Assembly (NCBI GenBank): GCA_016647705.1
Contig: CM028330.1
Location: 47,396,397 to 47,460,396 of the forward strand
Length of the DNA stretch: 64,000 bases
Direction of reading: 5' to 3'
Source: Eucommia ulmoides
Taxonomy: Eukaryota > Streptophyta > Magnoliopsida > Garryales > Eucommiaceae
Shown here: piece by piece, positions 35,516-49,000 of the stretch
Position numbering within the stretch: the stretch's first letter is position 1
Layout: every line of letters begins with the position of its first letter
Translations under genes and position numbers: made by a program
The notes under the pieces: model-generated
Seen by the model: the letters and a program-made list of their open reading frames with translations, nothing else
What the model was told of the DNA's origin: nothing
The model's database searches: none

Positions 35516-38500
35516 ATGAGGACGTCGTCGTTTGGGAGCGGCTCCAACCGAACGAGTTACAGCCGTACATTCAACCTGCCGGCCGATTCCAGAGACTACG
35601 GCGTCGGAGGAGCAATGCTGCCGGTTTTTCTCAACGATTTGGGCCGGAACAACGAGCAGGACTTAGTGGAGGTCACGCTGGAGCTGGAAGACGACGCAAT
35701 TGTTGTCTGCAGCGTTACTCCGACGTCAAACAACGCCGGTACCAGCGATGGCGGATATGCCGAACCGACGGGAGGTTTCTTGGCGCGGAGCTTATCGACG
35801 ACGTCGCGTATTCGCCGGAAATTCTCGTGGCTGAGATCTTCATCGTCGCGAGCGTCGTCGGAAGCCGATCAGGAACCGACGGTATCGACGCGCGAAGCCA
35901 TGAGAAGGACGGCGCAACTCGTACGGACGAAATCGAGTGCGCAGAGAGCTCTCAGAGGCCTCAGATTCATCAGCAAAACCACCGGAGATTCCGACGCGAA
36001 TGTGATCTGGAAGAAGGTGGAGTCGCGCTTCGACTGTCTCGCGAACGACGGTTTCCTCTCCCGAGAAGACTTCGGAGAATGCATTGGTAAAAAAAAATGC
36101 CGTTTCACATGCCACTGATTACAACGTCGTCTTATTTTGATTACTCGAATTCACGATTGAAGAACACAACCGCGATTTTAGTTTTATTTTTTTTTGGAAT
36201 TAATTTAGGAATGGCGGATTCGAAGGAGTTTGCTGTGGGCGTATTTGATGCACTGGCGAGGAGAAGACGTCAGAAAGTGGAGAGGATAACGAAAGCAGAG
36301 CTTTACGAGTTCTGGTTGCAGATTTCTGACCAAAGTTTTGACGCTCGTCTTCAGATTTTCTTTGACATGTATGTGAATCCCTTCTCTCTCTCTCTCTCTC
36401 TCAGAAATGTTTTCTGTGGCCCTTTTCCCGCCATTCATTTGCTGGAAAAATCGAGAATGTTCCACAAATCAACGGTGCCTGGAGCCTTTGCTCAAAATTC
36501 AGATCAACTTCGTCGTAAATTAACCTTCATTCTGACGCAATTTTTTGCTCTGTTTCCACAATTCTGATGCATAAATTGGAAGAAATAAAATGTTTTTTGT
36601 TTGGAATTTCAGGGCAGATATCAATGGCGATGGAAGAATTACGAGGGAGGAAGTTCGAGAGGTAAGATTAATTTTGGTTAACTGCTTTAGTCAAAAAGTT
36701 TAAACTAGGTCATACCTTATTGTATCTAACATCAACTAGTCTTTCTTTACTTCTCTCTAATTCCAAAAGAAAATGGGAAAGTACGTAGAAAATCCAAATT
36801 TCTTGATATCAATAACTTTTATAATATAGTGGTACCATGAGCTTGATTATATATCTCATGCTTGGTAGCCCATTGGATATGTAGTTCACCTTTTTTGTGA
36901 AAAATACCATATGTACCAAAAATGATAATTTTGAATGGACCCCAAAAGCCTATAAAAATATATATTTTAACTTATTACTTATACCTATTCAACCATAGTC
37001 CTAAAAATCCATGTTTCCGCGTAATGCCCACTCCAAAATAGAAAATTAATTACTTGAAGAAAAAAAATATATGTCCACCTATATTAAATAGTGCATAAGA
37101 TACACCACAAGGTCTCCTTTAAAATAAAAATAATAAAAAATGTTATGATTGATTGGGTTTAAATTGGTGGGTTCAGTGCAATTTAATGTTAAATGGGATT
37201 ATGTTAAAAAAATCTAAAAAAATAAGCTTGATTATATGGATTGTGTCTCATTAGATAATTTTTTAGTTTCCCCATAAACTAACTATTTGTGGTATTGTTT
37301 TTATTGTCCTCTCTAATATATCCATGTGCTTGTGATCATGCTATTTGCACTTCTAAAAATTCAATTGACACTCTAATTGTATGAGATAGTTCATTTGATG
37401 TGCTTTTTCATTTCGAAATGAAATTTAACAATTTTTTTGATTGAAAAAATTACAAAATTTTGAATTTAATTCTAAATATACCAGACCGATGTAGAGGAAT
37501 TTGTCCTTATGATATCTCAAGAAGGTGATTAGTCGTATACGTAAATTGATCTGGACACAATTTACCGTCAAAAAATAAATAAAAATCGTAAGTTGAATTT
37601 TATTGTCCGAATAGGTTTCATGTAAATTTTAATGGATTGGTGAATGTTTGTAATGAATTTTTTATGTGACATTGTTTTAACTGAATAATTTCATATGATC
37701 ACCATTAAATATCAATGTGGGAATTAACTTTTGAATTAAATTACTATTAAAAAATATATAATTGTTGGGTTGAAAGGTATTTTACTCATGTTAATGGTGA
37801 AAGTCGTCGCAATAAAAATGAGCCACGCGTGCATGCCCGTCCATCTATCCATCCATCCATCTAACCCTTTTTAAATTCCTTTTAAAAATTGCAGCTTATA
37901 ATGCTGAGCGCGTCCGCAAATAAGTTGTCAAAGTTGAAGGAAAGGGCCCACGAATATGCATCATTGATCATGGAAGAGCTGGACCCAGATAATCTTGGTT
38001 ATATTGAGGTAAACTGAAGATACGTTTGAGCAATACCAATAATTAAGTTGTCATTTTCTCTATTATTGTTTTTCGAAATTTTCGGGTTTTTATTTTTATT
38101 TTTATTTTTTTTAAGACACATAAGTTGAGAACAAGAATTAAATTTTAAACCTTCTATAAAGGAAATATGTTTTCGTCTCCTTCTCAAAAGAATTAGGAAT
38201 ATGATAACAAAAATAAAAAAATTTGGTTATGACAAAGAAATATTTTTTTTTTGTTATGCTCCAATTTGTTTTACAAATTTAATAGAATTGTTCTCGGATT
38301 TTTCTCGGAACAGAAATAGAATGTAAAAACAAAAACACTAAGGACCAGTTTGGTTAGTGTTTCCATTCCAAACCAACCCAAAAAATTTAGAATTGATTTT
38401 TGGGAATGCGTTTGGCAATACAAAACTCAATCCAACCCAACCTAAAAAAATGAGAATTAATTCTCAAAATCTTAAGGGAATGAGAAACGAAAAAAAATTG

Positions 38501-41500
38501 TTGTTTTTTGTGCCCAACCCAACCCATCCTAAATGAGGGACATGCTGAGGATTAAAAAAAAAAAATTGTTAGTTGGTCTAGTGTTCGACTTTGGTTGAAC
38601 TCATTTCCATTTTCTTTTTTCCTTTCACATCTCTTTCTTCTTTGTCGTTCCTTCGCCATCTGTAGCCGACGCCTCCCACCTCACTACCTACGACGAAATT
38701 GGCCTCCCATCGCCACCGCAACTGTCGCCGTCGCCAGCAATTTCTCAGCCTCCGACGATGAAATAGGGCTATGATTTCTCAACCACCGACGAAATAGGGC
38801 TCTGATTTCATTTCAACTGATTTCCTTGCCTTCGACTAACTCTTCCTCCGATTTCGTAGCCTCCAACACTATCACCCCCACAACCGTCGCCATCGTTTTC
38901 GCGAAATGGTCTTCCTCGAAATCGTTCCTCCTCCTCCCTTCGTCTTCGTCGAAATTGTTCTTCCTCCTCGCCTTCAAAATCGATTTTGATTTTCGGTTTT
39001 CGATTCGATTTCGATTTCATTACTCAAATCGATTTAGGGTTTGATTTTTTATTTTGGTTTAGGGTTTCGATTTCATTACTAAAATCGATCACGAGATCAG
39101 TTAGAGTTTCAATTTCGATTTCATTGCTCAAATCAATTTAGGGTTTGGTTCTTGATTTGGTTTAGGGTTCAATTTCGATTTCATTACTGAAATTATTCAC
39201 AAAATCGATTTCGGTTTTCGATTTCAATTTCATTGCTCAAATCGATTTGGGATTCGGTTCTTGATTTTGATTTAGGGTTCGTTCTTTATTTTGGTTTAGG
39301 GTTTGTTCTTGATTTCTCAATGATTTATTGATGATCTCTCAGAATTAATGTTTTTGATTTCTTATTTTTCGGTGCAAGCTTAAAGAAATAAATAAAAAGA
39401 AAAGAATAATTGTGAGGAAACAATTTTAGAATAATATCGTTACCAAATACGATTTTGTTCCCAGAACAAAAAAAAATTCTCGTTACCAAATGCAATTCTG
39501 TTCTCAGAAGGAAACAAATTTTCAACTCAACTCTATCAATCCCAGATGAGTTGAGAAAAGTGGAACACAAACCAAAGGACACCTAAACAAACACAATCTA
39601 AGTACACCCGACTCAATTATTTCCCAATTCTGAAAACGACATTATCCTAATGTACCAATTTCAAGCTTTCCGCCATTTAACTGTAAGTGAAAAAATAAAA
39701 AACTTGTAGGCTTTCTCGGCCTTGGGAGCATTATTTGGCGGATCGTATGGAGGCTTGAAACATATATTTTGTTTTCCTTAAGTGGCATGTATTATTATTA
39801 TGATTATTATTATTATTCATTTAAGACCCTATTTTGAGTGTGTGACACGATAGGTGTTGAGACGCAAATGTAGAGTTGTTTAGTTTATATTACTAATGTT
39901 TATATTCGTTCCCGGAATAAAAACGTAAATGGACACCGCACGAATGACACCAAAATGACATCCCATTTATTTAAAATTTTAAAATTTGTTTGTAAATTGC
40001 TAGTCAAAATTTTCATTTGTCTTTTAACAGTTATGGCAGTTGGAAACCCTGCTTCTTCAAAAGGACACCTACATGAATTACAGCCGACCCCTCAGTGCTG
40101 CCAGTGCCGGGTGGAGCCAAAACCTAAGCACCACTACATATTTCATGGCCAACGACTTGGCCCGTAGACTCGGCTGCGGTCTCCGGCGACTCGTGCTAGA
40201 AAATTGGCAGAGGGGTTGGATTCTGTTGCTGTGGCTAACGGCCATGGCAGGGCTATTCGCCTGGAAATTCCTTCAGTACAGGCAGAGGGCGGCATTTCAC
40301 GTAATGGGTTATTGTCTGGCGACAGCCAAAGGTGCTGCAGAGACACTCAAGCTCAACATGGCTCTCATTCTGTTGCCGGTTTGCCGGAATACGCTGACGT
40401 GGCTACGGTCCACCAGAGCTAGGCTGTTCATCCCTTTTGACGACAACATTAATTTCCACAAGGTATGCAAGAATTTCTCATATCGCAGAAAAATGAACGC
40501 TTGATTGGATAATATAAAAACAATGAGAGAGGATAACAATTACTATGGGCGGATTTGAGGCATTACTCATAGGCCAACCCAATGATTTGTCTTTTAAGAT
40601 TTGTCAAACACGTGCTTTCTATCTTCCAAAATAATTAACTATTATCTAGATTCCACAATTATATTGCAATCCTATAAGATACTAAAAGACCATTACAAGT
40701 TTACGCTCCTAGCATAGTTTAGTGTTTCTGTTCCCAGATTTATGTTTTCTTTTTCTCAGAAAATTGGGAAAAAAACAGAAATATGGGAGCAAAAAGAATT
40801 TGTTAATGTTCTATTCTCATACTTCTATAACAAATTTCTGTCAACAAAACAGCATTACTACCTGTTTCCAGGATTTTTGGGAATAGAAAAACACTAAACA
40901 GACTACGCCTAATTTCACTGCACAATCAGATAAAAAAATGAGAATCTGACAGTATGAATCAGATGTCATATGTCAAAGGTGAAATTATAGTTAGGGTTTG
41001 GAATAAACTGTGTTGTAAGTTTTGTGTTAAAAAGCAAATGGTTCTATGCAGTTGAGCCTTGAAATTGACCTCAACTCATAAATCTTCACGAAAACAAAAA
41101 TCAAACTCACCATTTTTTATTTTTTTTTGTGTATTGTTCCTTTAAAAAAACACATTTTGAACTTACAGAGGATTGCATTGGCCATAGTAGCCGGAGTCCT
41201 CATCCATGCTGGAAATCACCTGGCCTGCGATTTTCCCCGCCTGGCAAACTCGTCTCCGGAAAAGTTTGCCCTTATAGCTGCGGACTTTAAAAATAGAAAA
41301 CCCACCTACAAAGAGCTTCTGACAAGTGTTGAGGGCGTAACTGGGATTTCCATGGTGATACTAATGATCATCGCTTTCACACTAGCAACAGAACGATTTC
41401 GAAGAAACATAGTGAAGCTTAGGGCACCTTTTAACCGATTGACGGGCTTTAATGCATTCTGGTACTCTCATCACCTGCTTGGTCTAGTCTACATTTTGCT

Positions 41501-44500
41501 GCTTATCCATGGAACCTTCTTGTTCCTTGCCCACAGATGGAGTGACAAAACTGTAAGTGTTTTTATTACACGACTGTTCATTTGTTGATTCGTAGGTTAA
41601 GTATGTTGTGAACCAATGTTGAGGATGGTGTCTTATGATGTCTCAGACATGGATGTACATCTCTATTCCACTCTTCCTTTATGTAGCAGAACGGAGCCTA
41701 AGAACATGTCGATCGGAGCATTATTCAGTCAAAATTTTGAAGGTATTAATGTTCATCTCACCTTAATTTATAACAATGTGACTTTGTATTACTACAATAT
41801 TTTGAAATGTCTATTAAAAGAGGCTTCTTGTTCTTGCAGGTTTCAGTACTACCAGGAGACGTCTTCAGCTTAATCATGTCGAAGCCAAATGGATTCAAAT
41901 ACAAGAGTGGGCAGTACATATTTCTACAATGCCCGACGGTTTCTCCATTTGAATGGTAATTGTTCTTTAAGGTGGCGTTTTTTTAGTGTTTTTTTTTTTA
42001 ACAGAAATATGGGAACAAACCAAATTTGTTTTCGGTCTATGCCCAGATTTCATAACAAAATTCTAGGATGAGAACATTATTGATCCCGGATTTCTGTTTC
42101 CATTCCAAGAAATGTGTGAACAAGAACACTAAACAGAGATCACATAATTTAATTTGTTAGTCATCGGTATTCTACTATATTTTCATCAAAAAAAATGAAT
42201 GCATGTTCTTGATTTCTCTCCAGGCATCCATTTTCGATAACTTCAGCACCGGGAGACAACTATCTAAGTGTTCACATCAGAACGGTAGGAGATTGGACTC
42301 AAGAACTTAAACGAGTATTCACAGAGGATTGTGGTTCAGCCTGTGTTATTGGAAGAGCAAAGTTCGGACAACTTGGAAATGTTGATCAAACAGGGTAATT
42401 TTAATAATTCTATGATTGAAAAATAAAAAGCACTAGTATACAAATTGTAATACGAGCATCTTGCCAACTAAATTGAAGCAGATTACCCAAATTGTTAGTG
42501 GATGGACCATACGGTGCTCCAGCGCAAGACTACCGTAACTACGACGTGTTACTCCTTGTGGGGCTCGGAATTGGGGCTACTCCTTTCATTAGCATACTCA
42601 GAGATCTGTTGAACAATACCAGAGGACCTGAAGACCAAATGGTAAAATTCCCATTTTGGAAGTTTATTTTATTTTTAGGACAATTCATAGAGGACATCAC
42701 ATTATTTTTACAATTGTATGCCACAGTTTTTGAGAGTGTAGGCCTTTTTATTTGATTGTTACATAAAAGACGTCAGTGACAAATGGCGGCAGCAGGCATT
42801 GGCAACGGTGGCCTAACAGTGGTGCGGCGGTAGTCCACTTCACAATGCTAATTAATCTTTTTAGTTACGATCAACTAAAATGCCAAAAAGAGAATAAAGT
42901 CTAAAAAATCATGGATAGATTAATAGTGCAATGTAAAATTGGACATGGGATTAATTTACCCATATTTTAGGCTTTGCCATTTTTGCTAATATTACAATAT
43001 GATGGTGGGTCAGGATTCGAATACAGAAACGAGTAGATCAGACGATAGCCAGAACAGTTTCGCGTCTTCAAGTGGGATATCATGTGGAAAGAGGAAGTCA
43101 CAGAAGACAAAGAGTGCACATTTTTATTGGGTTACAAGGGAGCCTGGGTCCTTCGAGTGGTTTAAAGGAGTCATGAATGAAGTTGCAGAGATGGACCTCA
43201 AGGTATTAAAATTGAACATGAATGTCACCCTTTTTCATCATGTTGTCTACAATCCATAAGATTTTGTGTTTCTGTCTGCCAATTTCATTTTGATAATTGC
43301 TAATGAAACAGGGTCAAATTGAGATGCACAATTATCTGACAAGTGTTTATGAGGAGGGTGATGCAAGATCGACGCTGATCACCATGGTTCAGGCTCTAAA
43401 CCATGCCAAACACGGCGTTGACATCCTATCTGGCACCAAAGTAAGTCTAACTCTATTTCTCATTCATATCTCAATGATTTGAGTTGGCTGTAAAATAGCT
43501 ACTACACCTCCACCCCAAATTTATTGTCCCACTTTCCTTTTTAAAATGTCCCTTTTTTTGTTTTTTTTTAACATCATCACTTTTCCCAAAATAACCATTT
43601 TCTCAGCCATACATTTAAATGGGATGATCCACAATTAGTCCTAAATAGAGGATGTAATATGTTATTTGTCTTATGAAACATAAGTTTATAATTAGTCCAT
43701 TAAACTGATATTTAGTTCCATATTAGTCCCGCATATGCTCACGCATTGTATGCGGAGCGTAAAAGGGCTTAGCGAGTGATTCCGTATTATAGTACATATT
43801 AGTTACATATAACTAAAATTAGTTATAAGTTAATAATTACAAATATCAAGTCACTATATTACATGCAGGGTTGTAAAAGGCGAGGGCGTTGGGCGTTTTG
43901 ACCTGTCTGGAGCGAGACGTAAGCCTTAAGGCGTGGGGAGTATGCCCCCATTATACATAAATTTTTAATATTTAAAAATATTATATAGAATTAAAAGATA
44001 TGGAAAATAAATAAAAATGATATATATGAAAAATAAATATAGATAAAATTATAAGATGACAAAAATTATTAATCATAAATAGTAAATTAATTGAAATTCT
44101 ATTTTATATGAGGCTAACCTATTTAAGAATGCTATTAAATATTTTTTTAGTTTTTTTTTTTTTTTTATCTATTCTCTAACAAATAATAGAAAAAATTACC
44201 ACTTAGGCCTATATTAAATATCTTATTACTAATACATTTCAAGTAGTTTAGATTAGGAATTTTTTATTTTTTTTTAGTATTTCTATAAAATTACTGTGCT
44301 TGATATGTTTAAAAAAACAAAAAAAAAACATCTTATTCATCCATCAAAATCATTACTTACATCTATATGGTGAATTGACTATAGTTATAATTTCCATTCC
44401 TGTGTCATTAATGAGTTGTTTTCCGACCGTACTTGGACAATATTTTCAAAATTTTACCAGATTTCTGTGTTGGTGTCCATGTCAGTTTCAGATTGAATAT

Positions 44501-45050
44501 GCATCCAACCTGGTAAAGTGTTAATCATCAATTGTCAATCTATATGTCAATTATTGGTGAGAATTCATAATCAAAGAGGTGAAAACGAGTCCATATCTGC
44601 AAACAGGTTTAGTAAAAATGATGATGACAGAGTCTGATTTTGTGTTGGTTGGTCGGTTGGTGCAGGTGAGAACTCATTTTGCAAGGCCAAACTGGAAAGA
44701 AGTGTTCAACAAAGTAGCCTTGAAGCATCCATACGCCACAGTAGGTAATAAACTCACTTCACATTCATCTCCATTGTTTTGTTCTCATCTTAAAAATTTA
44801 GGAACAAATTGAAAACATTTCTTTCGGTTTATGTTTCTTCCCAACGTAAAAGGGGGAAAAAAGGGTTCTAAACGGCACTCTACCATCTTAATCATCGACA
44901 AACAGGGATCTATAATTATACAGGATTTATCAATTTGCAGGAGTGTTTTACTGTGGGATGCCAGTGTTGGCAAAGCAACTGCTGAAGCTATCGCAGGAAC
45001 TCACTCACAAGACCACTACCCGATTCGATTTCCATAAGGAGTATTTCTGA
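35516..45050 (+). CDS. RBOHE: Respiratory burst oxidase (NADPH oxidase), RBOHE type, 14 exons
   Basis: Exons: 35516-36086, 36209-36368, 36613-36661, 37895-38008, 40031-40462, 41169-41552, 41647-41742, 41840-41955, 42224-42394, 42482-42641, 43014-43202, 43312-43440, 44666-44744, 44941-45050. All introns are GT-AG, all phases join, and the product is 919 residues. It moves electrons from NADPH through FAD and two haems across the plasma membrane, making apoplastic superoxide. The N-terminus has the [12 protein letters not shown] block. EF-hands lie at about 246-257 ([12 protein letters not shown], canonical) and 290-302 (weaker). Haem histidines fit H455/H459 and H543-H544/H556. The FAD motif HPFSITS is at 642-648 and NADPH motifs DGPYGAP and GLGIGATP at about 705-732. 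The C-terminus RFDFHKEYF resembles RBOHE. Calcium and phosphorylation control is family knowledge. The E assignment rests on remembered family pattern. Confidence 0.95.
36381..36402. repeat. (CT)n microsatellite in RBOHE intron 2
   Basis: About ten CT units near the 5' end of intron 2. A possible polymorphic marker. Confidence 0.9.
37455..37585 (+). mobile_element. SINE copy 3, 5'-truncated, in RBOHE intron 3
   Basis: 'ttgtccttatgatatctcaa' and 'gtgattagtcgtatacgtaa' plus 'attgatctggacaca' match the bodies of the SINEs at 20081 and 29900. An A-rich tail follows. The box B head is missing. Confidence 0.6.
38341..39584. mobile_element. Tourist/Harbinger-like non-autonomous DNA transposon in RBOHE intron 4
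   Basis: The left end 'aggaccagtttggttagtg' and the complement of the right end ('aggtgtcctttggtttgtg') form imperfect terminal inverted repeats. The centre (38630-39330) contains GC-richer sequence and a degenerate tandem array of 'tttcgatttcattactcaaa' with 'tcgatttagggttt', about 90-100 bp per unit. An element with the same themes in reverse orientation lies at 54728-55655. Exact ends are uncertain. Confidence 0.5.
40717..40899. mobile_element. MITE in RBOHE intron 5 (GTTTAGTGTTT family)
   Basis: Terminal inverted repeats GTTTAGTGTTTCTGTTCCCA and, from the right end, GTTTAGTGTTTTTCTATTCCCA; 183 bp, with 'cagaaatatgggagcaaaa' inside. A related copy lies in intron 8 (41975-42137). Confidence 0.7.
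41975..42137. mobile_element. MITE in RBOHE intron 8 (same family as intron 5)
   Basis: Left end 'gcgtttttttagtgtttt', right end 'aacactaaacagag', interior 'cagaaatatgggaacaaac' shared with the intron 5 copy. About 160 bp. The intron still has normal GT and AG ends. Confidence 0.6.
43868..43960. repeat. Short GC-rich insertion in RBOHE intron 12
   Basis: 'gggttgtaaaaggcgagggc', 'gttgggcg' and 'ccttaaggcgtgggg' stand out against an AT-rich intron. Such 'aggcg' and 'cttaaggcg' strings are common at ends of small plant repeats. The family is not identified. Confidence 0.35.
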
Positions 45051-46037
45051 AGCAAGAACAACACGAGATCACCTCTCTTTTTTTTCGTATTTATAAAAAG
45101 TATGATATAGAGAAATACATGTATACCATTTAAACATAATGTACATTCATAAGCTCACACACTGAATCATGTAGCCATAATATACCAATCTCAAAAGCAA
45201 GCAATTTATTGAAATTTGTGTCTACCTCAAATGGGATTGCAGTGTATTTGTTGTCCCCCTGTTACTTTGACATTGTTTCAATGAAGCCTTTCTATTTTAA
45301 AGTATATCAATTGAGTTGAAGGGTGCGTTTGTTTGAGTGGAAAAAAATGATGGATTAGAAAATAAAAAGAAAAATAGGAAAGAGAATAAAAAATAAACAC
45401 TTGTTTGGTATGAAAGAAAAATGAGAGGGAAAAAATAAAAAGAAAAATACACAATTTTCAAGACAATTTTTTTTCACACAAATTTGGGAAAAAAAATAAA
45501 GGAAAGTGAGAGAATTTTTCAAGAATAGAGTAAAATTACCTTTACACCCTTGATAATATAGTTTTTAATTTATTTTTGTAGTATATGAAGGTAAAATAGT
45601 AAATTATTTTTCCTCTTTGCATTTTTCTTTCATAACCAAACAACTCTAGGGAAAATAATTTTTCTTTCATAATAGATAAAAATATTATCCTCTCATTTTT
45701 CTTTTCCTTCTTCTTTTCCATCCTCCCAGCAAAATGTACCCTCAAGTGATTGGGCACTTCTGTGTGTACGATTGACACTAAACAGCTCCCATTCGGAACA
45801 AAAACATAAATTTTTTTTGTTCATTATATTTCTATTTTATGTTCTAATTTTTCAGAGAAAAAAAAAATACTAAACCAACACCACCTTGATGACTGAAGGT
45901 GCTACAAAAAAAAAAAAAACATTTCATGAAATTTCTTGAGATCTGAACTAACGTACGTACATGGGACAGCACAAAAACATGGGGATCAAATAGTGAGAAG
46001 AAGAGAAGAAAAATGGGATGAAAAGTATAATGAAACC
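45051..46037. other. Convergent intergenic region between RBOHE and the small membrane protein gene
   Basis: Holds both 3' UTRs. No canonical poly-A signal is obvious within 150 bp after the RBOHE stop. A MITE occupies 45321-45741. A further remnant with 'cactaaacag' and 'actaaacc' at 45775-45885 resembles the intron 5/8 MITE family. Confidence 0.5.
45321..45741. mobile_element. Tourist-like MITE between the two genes
   Basis: The left end GGGTGCGTTTGTTTG pairs with the complement of the right end (GGGTACATTTTGCTG). It has an A/G-rich left half and a T/C-rich right half, so the whole could fold back. 421 bp. It resembles the MITE at 57771-58203 in ends and composition. No clear target duplication. 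Confidence 0.55.
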
Positions 46038-49000
46038 TCAATCATCTTTCAATCTCTTGAGAAGTTTGGCAGCCCAGCGCCGGACACGTCGCTTCAGCGT
46101 GTAACCAACAACCACTCCAGCAACAAAGAAAACAGCACAAAACTTTGTGCAGGTGAACAATGAAACCACTTGCCTGCATTCACATCAAACTTCTATTTTA
46201 GGGTCTGTTTGGTTCCAACTCTATGTCTCTTCTCAAAATCAAAACAAACACACTTCTTCTAACATAAAAATAATAGTAAAAGATTCCCCTATATTCTTAC
46301 TTTAGCCCCCATTTCTTAGTTTAACCTTTAAAATACTCAATTTGTTGAACGTGTATTAAAGAAGTCGATCTAGTCAAATATATTTTGATGTTTGTTATTA
46401 AATCATGTCTTATATTCTCTCTTTCTATAAATTGTGTTCACCACCATAACCATGTCGGCGTTTCATCCAAATTTTTGGTTGTTGCCTTGGTTTGGTCACT
46501 GAAATGCTAAAGACGATGGAGGGGATAGTCACTAGGGCCAATGGCAGAGCCACATTAGGCCGAGGGGGACTCAAGTCCCTCCCTAACGATTGAAATTTTT
46601 CATTTTTACCCTTATATCTTTATTAAAAATCAATTAAAACACTTAAAATTTTACATACCCCCCTACCCCATTTATATAAATATCTAATAAACATGTAAAA
46701 AAAAATAGCCCTCCCAATTGAGTTTCTAAATCCGTCGTTTCATAGGGCAAGGTTACTTGAGATTTGGGCTCATTTTATTCTTGGGCTGAATTTGTTTAGG
46801 TTTAATTTATCATCTATTTTGTTTGATGGGTGTCTTTTAGACTTTGTCCTACCAAAGTCTAAAATGGTATGGAGTTGGTATGATGAATATGCTAAGGTAT
46901 GAAATTGAGCAATGAAGGCTAGACTAGGAAACAAAAGATCCAGCATAGAAGCAGGCATGGACCAATATACATTCTACCAGCAAGAGACCATTAGTCCATA
47001 ACTCCCCGACAACCTCACAATACAAAAAGAAAATGACTTATGTCAACAGTAGACACCAGATTTTATCCCGCCAACAACTTTTAATTTTATTTGACTTCAA
47101 AAATTAATTTTTCATAAATTAACAAAATCTAAATCATAAGTTGGAGGCCTGTAATTGAAGATTTCAACAGAAAATTTAGTTAATTGGAGCTTTAAATTTA
47201 CAATTAGAAATTTTATCAGATAACTCGAAAAAAGTCAAACTAAAATCCCAAGATTTTAAATAGATATTTCAAAATCTAATTGAACCGTAAAGTGACTAAA
47301 TGAAAGTTACTAAGTCACGGTTAAGCTATTTTAAAAGTAGACTAAAACAAATTTCAAATTCAAGAAACTTTGAGACTAAATCGAAAATTAGAAATGTTAA
47401 GATCATAAGGTTTTAAAATAATATTTCAAGAGTTCAATTAAGTTCAAATAATGTCTAATCACAGTGCTAGGATATTAATTAAAACCCTTCATAGACCAAT
47501 TGAAATAATTTTTCAAATCGGAACTTAATTGAAATTTTAGAAAATTACACTCGACATTTAAAAGGCCAATTTCAGTTTTGAAATTGGAGTCTTCGAGGAT
47601 CTAATTGGCGCTCTTGAAAGACCCAATTCGCTTGATGCGATCTCCAATTGAGATTTCAGAAAATCAAGAAAACTTTTGGACCAAAATTGGAATTTCAAAA
47701 AGTTTCATTCCGGATCCAATTTATCAATCACTTTTCCAAAAATTTACATATTTCCAAGCATTCAATTTAATTTTTTAAAACTCTATTTCAAGAAAACGCT
47801 TTTGAATCAAACTTTCAAAATACTTTCAATTTCACCCTGAAACTTTGATTCGCATTGAAAAAACTAGATTCCTTGAAATCCATTGAACAATTTAGTAGAA
47901 TATTTACCCTTTCAATTCCCAATCAAACATTGGATAGTTTCCATAGAATGACATCTCCACCAAGTTGGCATTAGTTGCATTTTGTATTTCGCCAGTAAAT
48001 TATAGAAAAAAAAATGTTTCAAATGCACTCTACAAAAAAATGCATGTCTCCAAATGATCTCATTTTCACCAAAAATCAAGTGCATGAAATCCTCCTTACT
48101 GCATGTTTGGATCCTTGGAAGACTTCTATTTTGTAAAAGATCGTTCTGTTAACTTAGAATGTGAGTAGTTGCATGCATAACATATGAATTTTGTATGGCT
48201 CGAGCCAACTAACATTTCTTGTGGTGTTAACTCTTTCATCCGAAACTATTTACATGTAGTTTTAGGCCATATTAAGTTTTTCCACTTTCCGATTTCCTCA
48301 ATTTTCACTTTCAGATTCGGTTTTTCTAACTTTTCACTTAGTTAAAGTCCTCAAGTCAAAATACTCAAAACATGAAAGTTGTAGATTTCGATCCAACTAA
48401 CGTTTCTGTGTTTCACTTTTTCATTTGAAATCACTTTCATATAGTTTCACACCAATTAAAGTATCATCTCTTAAGAAAATCTAACAAATCCCATCTCAAA
48501 AATGACACTTTAGACCACTTTAATCATGTAAAAAATGCATAACAATATATTCTCGTGTGTTTACCCCCCAAATGCATGCTAAATCCATGCCCCATGTTCC
48601 AACATGTTAATATGTATTTTTTTATATATTCACTGTACCACATGTCAATACATGTTTCTTTTTTTAAAATAATCACTCACATACATGTCAATGTTTTCTT
48701 CAATTTACATGCTCATCTACCTTGCATGGTCAAATACATGCCCAACTTATGCATATTCATGTTATTTTTCCACATACTAAGCCTATGACACGTCAATGCC
48801 CGTTTGTCTTTAAATACGTGTCCAACCTAGTTCAAGTTTGTGTTAGTCTAGTCATTTTTACAAGCTAAGTTCATGTTAACATGTCAAATACATACTTTAC
48901 ATCTATACATATTTTTTGTGCTCATATGAAACGAAATTCATAAATAGTTGCAATCTCATTTTAATAAAGTTTGGATCAAATTGCCAATCTCGACTAGGCC

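Noticed and set aside
35473..36090. Second long ORF overlapping RBOHE exon 1, and minus-strand ORFs at 35840-36115
   Set aside because: They are shadow frames in a GC-rich exon; only the frame from 35516 gives the RBOH family sequence.
41616..41873. ORF across RBOHE exon 7
   Set aside because: Wrong frame; exon 7 in the correct frame encodes the conserved [19 protein letters not shown] segment.
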